Source of the DNA: Yoonia sp. I 8.24
GTDB taxonomy: Bacteria; Pseudomonadota; Alphaproteobacteria; Rhodobacterales; Rhodobacteraceae
Reading direction: 5' to 3'
Assembly (NCBI RefSeq): GCF_022096995.1
Contig: NZ_JACXGQ010000003.1
Span: 434,001 to 498,000 of the forward strand
DNA: 64,000 nt
A model generated the notes under the pieces. The model saw only the letters and a program-made list of their open reading frames with translations, was not told the DNA's origin and ran no database searches. The position numbers and the translations under genes were made by a program. Below are positions 44,063-53,094 of this stretch, piece by piece; the first letter of the stretch is position 1, and every line of letters begins with the position of its first letter.

Positions 44063-47000
44063 ATGATGTCCAAAGAAAACCAAATTGCATTTGAAAAATT
44101 TGATGACTATCTGCGCCTTGCGCAAAAGGAAGGGCATGATAATGCAGACGCCGATTTTCGTGCCTGGATGATCGAAAACAGATATATGCAGTGGAACATC
44201 GGTCAGACACGCGACACGCTGACAAAAAAATACGGTGCGAACCTGCGTACGCTATTCCCAAATGCAAACTGTCTTGACGATGCGACCTTTGGGAGTGGAT
44301 CAAACTACATGTTTCTGGGCACTGTCTATCAAGACCCCCAACGCAGCCATAAGGGGGGGGTGCGCGCGCTTCAGTCGTTTCAGGCAGGCAATAAATTAAT
44401 TCTTTATGAACAGGGGTTTTTGGCTAGTTCACATAGCTGGTCTGAATCCTTCAAAAGCGGCAAACCGAATATGGCATGCCTGGGATATGTTTATGATGAC
44501 ATCGCCCATTATTTTATGGCCGATTATCCTAATCGACTGATTCACCGCATGAATAGCGAAATCGAGCTATCGGCAGAGGAATTCAGCCGTGCGGGTGCGG
44601 CAATGACGCGTATCGTAGAACGAAAAATATCGAAATATAATTCCCAGCCTATTGTTAAGCCCACAATGTCGGATGGGTATAAGAGCCGCGTATTGGTTTG
44701 TGACCAGGCCTTTGCAGATGCGTCTACAATCTATGGGAAAGTGACTGAACGTGATTTTGAAAAGATGCTTTTGGCGGCCATTCACGAAAACCCGACATCC
44801 CAAATTCTGATCAAAACCCACCCAGATACGCATTGGGAAAAGGGTAAACGCGTTGGCTATTTTAATCATCTCCAGGATGTCGGCCGCATTCGTATTCTGC
44901 GCGATCCAGTGAACCCCTTTAGCCTGTTCGAATGCGTTGACAAAGTCTATGTTGGAACGTCCCAAATGGGGCTAGAGGCGCTTTTTGCAGGAAAAGAAGT
45001 CATCTGCTTTGGTGCGCCGTTCTATGCCGGATGGGGGCTGACGGATGACCGCCAAACCATCCCGCACCGGCACCGCAAGCGTAGGCTCGAGGAAGTCTTT
45101 TACTTCTTCTACATCTGGTACACGCTCTACAATGTTCCCGGCTGTGCAACGCCAAGTAGCGTCGAAGACGCAATTGATTTCATCGATAAAAATCGGCCGG
45201 TAAAGATGCCTTGCGTGCATACCGACACCCCAGAAAATCCAAAGGTTTCCGTCGTTTTACCCGTTTATGGCGTTGAGAAGTACATCAACCAATGTCTCTA
45301 TTCTATCCGCGGGCAAACGCTTGAAGACATCGAGATTATCACCGTAAACGATTGTAGCCCTGATGGGAGCCAAGCCATCATCGACCGCCATGCGGCAGAT
45401 GATCCGCGGATTAGGTCAATTGTTCTGGAAAAAAATGTCGGCCAAGGATTTGCCCGCAACGAGGGTATTGATGTCGCGCGAGGGGAATTCATTCAGTTTC
45501 TCGATTCTGATGATATCTTGGCTTCGAAATCGCATTTAGAGGATGTGTACAACGCGGCCTGTGACGATGGTGCCGATATGGTGCGCGGGCGCAAACTCTT
45601 TGAACGGCTTGAAAATGCGCAGGGAGAAAAGGTCGGGATGCGTCGCGACTGGTGCGAAGAAGCCTTTAATGTGCCGTTTCATGGAAAAACGTTTGCGGAA
45701 CAAACTGAAGTTATTCAAGGCCGCCATTTTTGGAATTGGCTGTATCGCAGACAGTTCCTACTCGAACAAGACATACGGTTCTTAACGCCGCAATGGGAAG
45801 AAAAACCCTTCCTATTGAAGGCTCTTTTGCGCGCAAAGTCTCTGTCGAGCATTGACAGCGAGGGGTTTGTGTATCGGGTACGAGAGGATTCGACCGCCAG
45901 ACGGAAAAAGACGTTGAAGGACGTTGAATATCAGGTGGCGAACTTTGAATCTCTTGTCGATTTGCTTCATGATGGTGGCGCTTTGGACCGAAAATCGAAA
46001 TTATTCGGTGTTTCGCGGTACCTAGTTACGCAGTTTTTGAACCTAATTGTGACTGGCTTTGCCATAAGTACCGTCCGACGTGAAACGGGTGCAGTTGGTG
46101 AGAAAGAGTTGTTTGAGCGATTGCAACGGCTACTGGTGCGGACTGCGATGAAGGCAACGGATGTGTCGCCCGAGCCCAAGCAACTCAAAGATTTCTTAAA
46201 GGCAAATAATGCTTATCCGCTTGTCTTTGCGGCGATCCTGAGCGGACGGTTTGAGTTTGTGCAACCTACGTTAGATATGTCAAAAATCCCCCAGTCCGAC
46301 TACATCGCTGAAATGCTTCGCGTTCCGCAGGATGCCGCCGAACGCCAGTTCCAAGAGGCTCTATCGCTTTACGCGCGCAATGATCTTGTCACGACCGACA
46401 AAGATGCCGTTGTCCTCAGCCAAGATATCGCACAAAAACCGCGGCTCATCATCCATATTGGATCGACGAAGACCGGATCGACATTTATCCAACATTTCTT
46501 AGAACAGAACCGGGCAGCGCTGTTGCGCGCTGGCGTCTACGTGCCCGAAGTAGGGCTATTCTGGCAGAAATCACGTCCCCATAAACAAGCGGGGCATGCG
46601 CAGTTTGTTCCCGAGGCGGTGCAGCAAAAATCGCAACTAAAAGACCATATCGACGCGACGCTTGCACTTGCCGGCGGCAAAATACACACGGTTATTCTGT
46701 CATCTGAGGCGTATTTCTTAAACCCAAATGCGATAGAGCTCGCGCGCCATTTTTCGGACTACGATGTTGAGATGGTGACTTATCTGCGCCGTCAGGATGA
46801 TTGGGCGAATTCGCAATACGCAGAATTTGTGGCTGGTGGTGCGGTGGGGCGGGTCGCACAGCCGATTGAAGACTGGCTCAAAACGGATCAAACCCGCAAC
46901 CGGCTCAACTACTATGGGCGCATGAAACTGTGGGAAACTGTCGTTGATAAATCAAAAATACACATCGGTATTTATGACAGAAAACGGTTGAAGGATGGCG

Positions 47001-47701
47001 ATATTGTCAGTGATTTTCTGGCATTGACGCAGCTAGATTCACATGCCGATTTGCCGCGCCCCGAAACAGGGCAAGAAAATAGATTCCCATTTGGTACGGC
47101 GCATGTGAATTTCATCCGTAGGCTCAATAGCCATAATTGGTCCGACCGGAATGCTTACTTTAGCTTCATTGAAGCAGCGGGTCAAAATGTGACGCAGTTG
47201 CGCCAAAAGAAGAGCCTACCACCGCCCCGTTTGGATCTATTAACCGACACGATGCGTGCCGCGATCCTTGACGATGTGGCGCAAACAAATGCTGATCTTG
47301 CCAAAGAATTCTTAGGGCAAGAGGACGGAATTCTTTTTGACTGTTTTGTTCCCTGCAAGAACGAAATTGTAGATGTCATCTCCAATGAGGAATTTGATGC
47401 AATCATGCAGGCCTATGACGCGTGGGCACCCAAAACGCCAAAGCCGGGTGGCGCACCTGCCCAGAAAGCAAAGGGGAAATCTGTCCCGCCAAAATTTGTC
47501 CGGGCGCAAAACCGCTCGGATTTGTTCCCAACGAATAGGACCTTGGTCGCGAAGGCATTTGGGTTGGCGGGCCGCCGCATGGGCGCGCGAAAACATGCCA
47601 AGCTCAATAACAACCCAGATTTGTTTTTTGCCGATATGCAGGGGCGGGGGGGCAGATTCGTTCGTAAAACACTAAAGTTTGAGCGTCGTTTGCGCAGCTA
47701 G
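44063..47701 (+). CDS. Three-domain capsule enzyme: KpsC/KpsS-like, GT2 and sulfotransferase-like domains
   Basis: 1212 residues. Residues 1-385 resemble one KpsC/KpsS transferase domain: LYEQGFLASSHSW, ERKISKYNSQP, IKTHPDTHWEKG and GLEALFAGKEVICFGAPFYAGWG. From about 394 comes a family 2 glycosyltransferase: KVSVVLPVYGVEKYINQCL, with the metal motif IQFLDSDDIL near 480. From about 795 is a sulfotransferase-like domain: IIHIGSTKTGSTFIQHFL, the 5'-phosphosulfate-binding loop of PAPS-dependent enzymes with Lys803. A basic tail follows. No membrane segment. No stop or frame break between domains. It likely assembles and sulfates part of the capsule. Which bonds it makes is unknown. Confidence 0.85.
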   Translation: MMSKENQIAFEKFDDYLRLAQKEGHDNADADFRAWMIENRYMQWNIGQTRDTLTKKYGANLRTLFPNANCLDDATFGSGSNYMFLGTVYQDPQRSHKGGVRALQSFQAGNKLILYEQGFLASSHSWSESFKSGKPNMACLGYVYDDIAHYFMADYPNRLIHRMNSEIELSAEEFSRAGAAMTRIVERKISKYNSQPIVKPTMSDGYKSRVLVCDQAFADASTIYGKVTERDFEKMLLAAIHENPTSQILIKTHPDTHWEKGKRVGYFNHLQDVGRIRILRDPVNPFSLFECVDKVYVGTSQMGLEALFAGKEVICFGAPFYAGWGLTDDRQTIPHRHRKRRLEEVFYFFYIWYTLYNVPGCATPSSVEDAIDFIDKNRPVKMPCVHTDTPENPKVSVVLPVYGVEKYINQCLYSIRGQTLEDIEIITVNDCSPDGSQAIIDRHAADDPRIRSIVLEKNVGQGFARNEGIDVARGEFIQFLDSDDILASKSHLEDVYNAACDDGADMVRGRKLFERLENAQGEKVGMRRDWCEEAFNVPFHGKTFAEQTEVIQGRHFWNWLYRRQFLLEQDIRFLTPQWEEKPFLLKALLRAKSLSSIDSEGFVYRVREDSTARRKKTLKDVEYQVANFESLVDLLHDGGALDRKSKLFGVSRYLVTQFLNLIVTGFAISTVRRETGAVGEKELFERLQRLLVRTAMKATDVSPEPKQLKDFLKANNAYPLVFAAILSGRFEFVQPTLDMSKIPQSDYIAEMLRVPQDAAERQFQEALSLYARNDLVTTDKDAVVLSQDIAQKPRLIIHIGSTKTGSTFIQHFLEQNRAALLRAGVYVPEVGLFWQKSRPHKQAGHAQFVPEAVQQKSQLKDHIDATLALAGGKIHTVILSSEAYFLNPNAIELARHFSDYDVEMVTYLRRQDDWANSQYAEFVAGGAVGRVAQPIEDWLKTDQTRNRLNYYGRMKLWETVVDKSKIHIGIYDRKRLKDGDIVSDFLALTQLDSHADLPRPETGQENRFPFGTAHVNFIRRLNSHNWSDRNAYFSFIEAAGQNVTQLRQKKSLPPPRLDLLTDTMRAAILDDVAQTNADLAKEFLGQEDGILFDCFVPCKNEIVDVISNEEFDAIMQAYDAWAPKTPKPGGAPAQKAKGKSVPPKFVRAQNRSDLFPTNRTLVAKAFGLAGRRMGARKHAKLNNNPDLFFADMQGRGGRFVRKTLKFERRLRS

Positions 47702-47734
47702 AGAGCAAATCAACGATGGGTCGATCGGGTTTGT

Positions 47735-48610
47735 CTAGGCAATTATTGTCGCGAGCCATTCATGGAATTTCGCGATATGCGGTTGTTTCTTTGGGTCAGG
47801 CTGCGCGACGATGTAGAAATTATTGCGCGTTTCTAACGTTTGCCTGAATGGCTCGGCTAAGAGGCCGCGTTTGATATAGCGGCGCGAAAACATCGTGTTG
47901 ACGATCGCGGCGCCGCGTCCGCTGGCGATCAATTCCAGTGCCACAACCGATGAATCGACCGGCATCCAAGCAGGCGGCGGCGGGCATTCAACGCCTAATT
48001 CTTCAAACATGAGCGTCCAGTCATTTTCCGACCCAATAATCGGGACGATATCCGCGTCTTTCATCAGTGTCGGATCACGTTGTAGGCGCGCGGCCTCTGT
48101 TGGATTACACACGAGAGAGGCCTGGCCATCGCCCAGCGACCAAATATTTGGTTCGGGCCAATTGCCACCGCCGTAGCGGATATCAACGTCAATTGTTGCA
48201 TCATTCATTCGGTCCGACCAAACGGTCGTCGATAAGATGATATCGATTTCTGGGTGGAGCGCCCGGAACTCTGCAAGACGCGGTGCCAAAACCAGCACCC
48301 CAAAGGAAATCGATGCACGCACCCGTAGTGTCGTTTTGCGTTTAGGTTGAAAAAGCCCTTCTGTCGCGGTTTGCAGTTCTACAAATGATGCGCGGACCGG
48401 CTGCGCGTAAGCCTGCCCGATATCAGTCAGCTCGACGCCCTTCGGAAGCCTTTTGAATAGCTTCATTTCCAATGTTTCTTCCAGCAGTTTGATCTGCTGG
48501 CTTACCGCTGCTGGGGTGAGGTGTAGTTCGTCTGCGGCGGCTGCGAATGAACTATGCCGTGCGGCTGCCTCAAATGTGCGCAACCAAGTCACATGCGGAA
48601 GTCTTCTCAT
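47735..48610 (-). CDS. LysR family transcriptional regulator, GcvA-like
   Basis: 291 residues: winged helix MRRLPHVTWLRTFEAAARHSSF with recognition helix LTPAAVSQQIKLLE, then a periplasmic-binding-like effector domain. ATG 48610 is the family start (MRRLPxLxxLRxFEAAAR is typical of GcvA-like proteins); upstream in-frame codons to 48691 lack family likeness. Divergent from the GMC oxidoreductase gene across a 160-bp region holding an inverted repeat, so it likely controls the catabolic cluster. Confidence 0.92.
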   Translation of the reverse strand: MRRLPHVTWLRTFEAAARHSSFAAAADELHLTPAAVSQQIKLLEETLEMKLFKRLPKGVELTDIGQAYAQPVRASFVELQTATEGLFQPKRKTTLRVRASISFGVLVLAPRLAEFRALHPEIDIILSTTVWSDRMNDATIDVDIRYGGGNWPEPNIWSLGDGQASLVCNPTEAARLQRDPTLMKDADIVPIIGSENDWTLMFEELGVECPPPPAWMPVDSSVVALELIASGRGAAIVNTMFSRRYIKRGLLAEPFRQTLETRNNFYIVAQPDPKKQPHIAKFHEWLATIIA

Positions 48611-48673
48611 GGCGATGATTCCTGTCGATCCGTATGGGACGTTGCACGAATCTGGCTTACCCTTCAAGCCTTT

Positions 48674-48691
48674 GTGGTTAACGAAAACCAC
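48674..48691. promoter_or_regulatory. Inverted repeat GTGGTT-N6-AACCAC (putative LysR site)
   Basis: Perfect 6-bp arms with a 6-nt spacer in the gap between the LysR gene and the GMC oxidoreductase gene, where a LysR regulator would bind. The site is about 80 bp upstream of either start. Confidence 0.45.
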
Positions 48692-48771
48692 CCCTTAGGC
48701 GCAAAAGTGCTTGTTTGAAGTCATCGGTAAAATAACTGCAAATTAGCCCCCTAGAAACACGGGCTGACCCC

Positions 48772-50388
48772 ATGAAACACTTGGAATTTGACTACGTTAT
48801 CGTTGGTGCGGGATCTGCGGGTTGCGTTTTGGCCAATCGGCTAAGCGCTTGCGGCAAGCATACTGTCTTACTTTTAGAAAGTGGTGGCAGCGACGCCCGG
48901 TTTTGGGTCAAAGTTCCATTGGGCTATGCGATCAATGTGGCCAACCCAGCGGTGAATTGGGGGTACCAGACGGCCGCCGATCCGGGGCTGAATGGGCGCG
49001 CGATATCTTGGCCGCGCGGCAAGGTTATTGGCGGCTCTAGCTCCATCAACGCGATGACCTATATGCGTGGGTTGCCGACAGATTTCGACGATTGGGAGGC
49101 GGCAGGGGCGCGTGGTTGGGGGTGGGATGCAGTGCGTGCGGTATATGATGCCGCTGAAACCAACACGGACACGCTGGCTGTCGGGCGTCAGACCCGGGGA
49201 AATGGCCCAATTCATGTAACGGACCTGTCCGATCAGATGTCGCCGTTTTCGAAGGTATTTTTAGATGCCGCGGGTGATGCTGGCTATCCAGTCATTGCCG
49301 ATTTGAATGCACCTGACGCAGACGGGATAAGCTATTACCGGAGCACCGTGCGCGATGGGTTTCGTTGGTCCTCTGCTGATGCGTTTTTGCGACCTGCGCG
49401 GCAGCGTCGGAATTTGCATATCAAGCGCCATGCCGAAGTTGATCGCTTGATCTTAGATGGGCGCGCCGTGACGGGGGTATCGTTGAAACGGCGTGGCGTG
49501 GCGCAAATTGCGAAAGCCCGCAAAGAGGTGATCTTATGCGCGGGTGCGATCAATTCGCCGAAATTGATGCAACGGTCTGGGCTCGGTCCGGCTGAGGTAC
49601 TGCGCACGCATGGGATAGATGTTGTACGTGATTTGCCTTGGGTTGGGCGTGGTTTGCAGGACCATCTGGCCGTTTCATATCAGTTTCAGGCGAATACCCC
49701 GACGCTCAACAACGTACTTGGGCGCAGGATCGGGCGATTACGTGCTGGGCTGCAATATTTACTGACACGCAAGGGGCCGCTTGCGGTGCCAGTGAACCAA
49801 GTGGGTGGTTTCGTCCGCACTCACCCGGATAGTGCTGTGCCGGATGTGCAGCTTTACTTTAATCCCGTGTCCTATGGCCTATCCTCATCGGGCGATGTGA
49901 CCGTGGATGCGACGCCAGGTTACCAAATTTCCGCGCAACCGTGCCGCCCGACAAGCTCGGGAACCGTTGAGATCGCATCGCCACATGCGCAAGACGCGCC
50001 GATCATTCAACCAAATTCGCTTGAAACTGACGACGACAAGGCGGCTGCAATTGCGGCGGGCAAAGTGCTTCAGGGGTTTGCGCGCACCGCAAGCCTGCGC
50101 GCGGTGACGACGCAGGCCAAGGCCCCAGATTTGATGCAACTGGATGATGCGGCTTTGTTGCAAGACTTTCAGAATCGCGCGTCCACAGTATATCATCCAA
50201 CTTGTACCTGCCGGATGGGCCGCACCGCGCAAGATTCTGTTTTGGATGAAAAATTGCGTGTCCACGGCGTGTCTGGTTTACGTGTCGCAGATGCTTCGGC
50301 CTTTCCTAATATCACCTCAGGGAATACAAATGCCCCGACAATGATGCTGGCGCTGCGCGCCGCCGCACTGATCCTAGAGGACGCATGA
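48772..50388 (+). CDS. GMC family FAD oxidoreductase (choline dehydrogenase-like)
   Basis: 538-residue flavoprotein that oxidises an alcohol to an aldehyde. FAD-binding DYVIVGAGSAGCVLANRLS at residues 7-25, GMC signature WPRGKVIGGSSSINAM, and the active-site His in STVYHPTCTCRMG with ITSGNTNAPTMM at the C-terminus. Closest in layout to choline dehydrogenase and related alcohol dehydrogenases, but there is no bet operon, so choline is unproven. First gene of GMC-enolase-ALDH; a 4-nt ATGA overlap couples it to the next. Confidence 0.9.
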   Translation: MKHLEFDYVIVGAGSAGCVLANRLSACGKHTVLLLESGGSDARFWVKVPLGYAINVANPAVNWGYQTAADPGLNGRAISWPRGKVIGGSSSINAMTYMRGLPTDFDDWEAAGARGWGWDAVRAVYDAAETNTDTLAVGRQTRGNGPIHVTDLSDQMSPFSKVFLDAAGDAGYPVIADLNAPDADGISYYRSTVRDGFRWSSADAFLRPARQRRNLHIKRHAEVDRLILDGRAVTGVSLKRRGVAQIAKARKEVILCAGAINSPKLMQRSGLGPAEVLRTHGIDVVRDLPWVGRGLQDHLAVSYQFQANTPTLNNVLGRRIGRLRAGLQYLLTRKGPLAVPVNQVGGFVRTHPDSAVPDVQLYFNPVSYGLSSSGDVTVDATPGYQISAQPCRPTSSGTVEIASPHAQDAPIIQPNSLETDDDKAAAIAAGKVLQGFARTASLRAVTTQAKAPDLMQLDDAALLQDFQNRASTVYHPTCTCRMGRTAQDSVLDEKLRVHGVSGLRVADASAFPNITSGNTNAPTMMLALRAAALILEDA

Positions 50389-51596
50389 TGAAGCTCGAAA
50401 AACTGGAAACCTTTGTCGTGGGGAACCCACCGCCGCGCCATGGTGGGCGCTACTTTATCTTTGTCCGCCTGACCACCGCCTGCGGGATCACGGGCGTCGG
50501 AGAGATTTATAACGCGACATTCGGGCCGGATCTATGCTGTGCGATGGCCCGCGATATGTTTGGGCGCCATTTTGACGGGGCCGACCCCCATCATATTGAG
50601 AAACTGTTTCGCAAATCTTACGGGGCCGGTTTTACGCAGCGCCCCGATGTAACTGTAATGGGTGTCTTTAGCGGTCTGGAAATGGCGTGTTGGGACATCG
50701 TCGGCAAGGCTGCAGATAAACCTGTTTACGAGCTACTTGGCGGACGCGTGAATGATCGCTTGCGCAGCTATTCCTATATTTATCCTCCGTCCGGTGATGT
50801 CTATCCCGATCCATCAACGCCGAATGCCTACAATGACCCAGACATCGCGGCGCAGATCGCGGCTGATATGGTCGAGCAGGGGTTTACCGCGCTGAAATTT
50901 GACCCAGCGGGTCCATTTTCGATCTTTGATGGGCGGCAGCCTCGGCTGGAAGATATCACACTGAGCGTTGGCTTTTGTCGTGCGATCCGCGCGGCGGTTG
51001 GTGACCGCGCGGACCTGCTGTTTGGTACGCATGGGCAGTTTACGGTGTCTGGTGCCAAACGTATGGCGCGTGCGATTGAACCGTTTGATCCGCTGTGGTT
51101 CGAAGAACCGCTACCGCCGGAAAACCCCGCAGATATGGCGCAGGTCGCGGCATTCACATCTATTCCCGTCGCCGCTGGCGAACGGCTTTGCACCAAGCAC
51201 GAATTCGCGCGCATGATCGAAACAAGTGCGGCCTCGATCCTGCAAATCAATTTGGGCCGGGTTGGGGGGCTTCTGGAAGCCAAGAAAATCGCATCGATGG
51301 CTGAAACGCGGTCGGTGCAAATTGCGCCGCATCTCTACTGTGGCCCCATCGTCGCCGCAGCGAATATCCAAATTGCGATATGCAGTCCGAACTTTTTGAT
51401 TTTGGAAAGCATTGGCACATTTGATGGTCCCTACATGTCGGCCGTAAAAGGCGAAATTACGTGGGACAATGGTTACATTATTCCCCCAACGACCCCAGGT
51501 TTAGGGTTGGAACTCAACGATGAGGCAATCGCCGATATGCCCTATACGGGCGACGCGCTTCACCTCGAAATGGCACAACGACCGATTACTCACTAG
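50385..51596 (+). CDS. Enolase-superfamily protein (mandelate racemase/muconate lactonizing)
   Basis: 403 residues with the N-terminal capping domain and a (beta/alpha)7-beta barrel. Likely metal ligands and acid/base residues lie in LLFGTHGQFT, WFEEPLPPEN and VAAGERLCTKHEF; APHLYCGPI holds a candidate catalytic His near strand 7. The layout is that of the mandelate-racemase subgroup, which includes sugar-acid dehydratases. I cannot assign the substrate. It is coupled upstream to the GMC gene and lies 10 bp before the aldehyde dehydrogenase. Confidence 0.87.
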   Translation: MMKLEKLETFVVGNPPPRHGGRYFIFVRLTTACGITGVGEIYNATFGPDLCCAMARDMFGRHFDGADPHHIEKLFRKSYGAGFTQRPDVTVMGVFSGLEMACWDIVGKAADKPVYELLGGRVNDRLRSYSYIYPPSGDVYPDPSTPNAYNDPDIAAQIAADMVEQGFTALKFDPAGPFSIFDGRQPRLEDITLSVGFCRAIRAAVGDRADLLFGTHGQFTVSGAKRMARAIEPFDPLWFEEPLPPENPADMAQVAAFTSIPVAAGERLCTKHEFARMIETSAASILQINLGRVGGLLEAKKIASMAETRSVQIAPHLYCGPIVAAANIQIAICSPNFLILESIGTFDGPYMSAVKGEITWDNGYIIPPTTPGLGLELNDEAIADMPYTGDALHLEMAQRPITH

Positions 51597-51606
51597 GAGA
51601 CGCAAC

Positions 51607-53037
51607 ATGCTGACACTGAATAAATTCTATATTGATGGCGCATGGGTGGACCCGGCGTCTGACGCAACAATGCCCATCATGAACCCCGCGACCGAAGCCC
51701 AAATCGGGACGGTATCAATGGGCAGTAGCGAAGATGTCGATCGCGCGGTGGCAGCAGCCAAACGTGCGTTTGAAACGTTTTCAATGACCACCAAGGACGA
51801 ACGCCTCGCGCTGCTGAAAAAGCTGCGTGTCGCAACAGAAGCGCGGTTGGGCGATCTGGCAAAGGCGATGACCGCAGAAATGGGTGCGCCTGCGACGATG
51901 TCTTTGGGGGTGCAGGCCGACGCTGGCTTGGGTCACTTGGATCATTTTATTACGGCGCTTGAAACTTTGAACGAAGAAGAAATCTTGTACAATAGTGATA
52001 TCATCAGCCATGAACCGATTGGTGTTTGCGGTCTGATCACGCCGTGGAACTGGCCGATTAACCAAATTGCGCTTAAGGTGGTGCCCGCTTTGGCGACTGG
52101 TGCGACGTGCGTGTTAAAACCGTCAGAGCACACGCCGATGTCAGCGCAAATCTATGCTGAAATCGTGGATGCGGCGGGTTATCCTGCCGGTGTTTTCAAC
52201 CTCGTGCAGGGTGATGGGATGTCAGTTGGGTCTGCAATGTCGCGCCACCCTGATATTGACATGATGTCCTTTACCGGGTCGACCCGCGCGGGCACGGCTG
52301 TATCAAAGGATGCGGCTGACACCGTCAAACGCGTGACGCTCGAATTGGGTGGCAAGTCACCTAACCTTGTCTTCGCCGACGCTGATTTGGACAAGCGGAT
52401 CAAAGAAAGTGTCGCAGGATGTTTTTATAACACGGGCCAATCATGCAACGCGCCCACCCGCCTTTTGGTGGAACGCAGCTGCTATGATGAGGTGCTCGAG
52501 ATTGCGAAATCTGTCGCCTTGGCACAAGAAGTTGGCGATCCAACGCAAGAGGGCGATCACATCGGGCCTTTGTTCGACAAAATCCAATATGACCGGGTGC
52601 AGGCCATGATCCAAATGGGGATTGACGAAGGCGCACGGGTTTTGGTCGGTGGTCTTGGGCGTCCTGACGGGATCGAAAAAGGTTGGTTCGTGAAGCCTAC
52701 GATTTTCTGTGATGTAGATCACGATATGCGGATTTCACGCGAAGAAATCTTTGGTCCGGTTTTGGTGATCACGGCGTTCGATACAGAACAGGACGCCATC
52801 CGCATGGCCAATGACACGGAATATGGATTGGCCGCATATGTGCAGACAAGTGACCCAGAGCGCGCTGCGCGTGTCGTGCGTCAACTGCGTGCGGGAACGA
52901 TCCAGATCAACGGGCGCGGACCTGACTATGGATCACCTTTTGGTGGCTATAAACAGTCTGGCAATGGCCGCGAAGGTGGGATGCTTGGTCTAGAAGATTA
53001 TCTTGAGGTAAAGGTGCGCCCGCCGTTCGTGGCGTAA
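51607..53037 (+). CDS. NAD(P)-dependent aldehyde dehydrogenase
   Basis: 476 residues. The catalytic Cys is in FYNTGQSCNAPTR, the general base Glu in VTLELGGKSPN, and the cofactor fold has TPWNWPINQ and SFTGSTRAG. ATG 51607 has an AGGAG ribosome-binding site; an in-frame Met 87 nt upstream lies inside the enolase-like gene. It oxidises the aldehyde that the GMC enzyme could produce. Last gene of the operon, ended by a strong terminator. Confidence 0.93.
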   Translation: MLTLNKFYIDGAWVDPASDATMPIMNPATEAQIGTVSMGSSEDVDRAVAAAKRAFETFSMTTKDERLALLKKLRVATEARLGDLAKAMTAEMGAPATMSLGVQADAGLGHLDHFITALETLNEEEILYNSDIISHEPIGVCGLITPWNWPINQIALKVVPALATGATCVLKPSEHTPMSAQIYAEIVDAAGYPAGVFNLVQGDGMSVGSAMSRHPDIDMMSFTGSTRAGTAVSKDAADTVKRVTLELGGKSPNLVFADADLDKRIKESVAGCFYNTGQSCNAPTRLLVERSCYDEVLEIAKSVALAQEVGDPTQEGDHIGPLFDKIQYDRVQAMIQMGIDEGARVLVGGLGRPDGIEKGWFVKPTIFCDVDHDMRISREEIFGPVLVITAFDTEQDAIRMANDTEYGLAAYVQTSDPERAARVVRQLRAGTIQINGRGPDYGSPFGGYKQSGNGREGGMLGLEDYLEVKVRPPFVA

Positions 53038-53061
53038 ATCGCTCAATCGGTTCAAAAAGAT

Positions 53062-53094
53062 ACGGCGCGGGGTTTGATCCCCGCGCCGTTTTTT
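53062..53094 (+). terminator. Rho-independent terminator between convergent ALDH and dioxygenase genes
   Basis: ACGGCGCGGGG / CCCCGCGCCGT stem with a 6-nt loop and TTTTTT. On the other strand the stem is followed by ATCTTTTTG, so it may serve both convergent operons. Confidence 0.92.
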
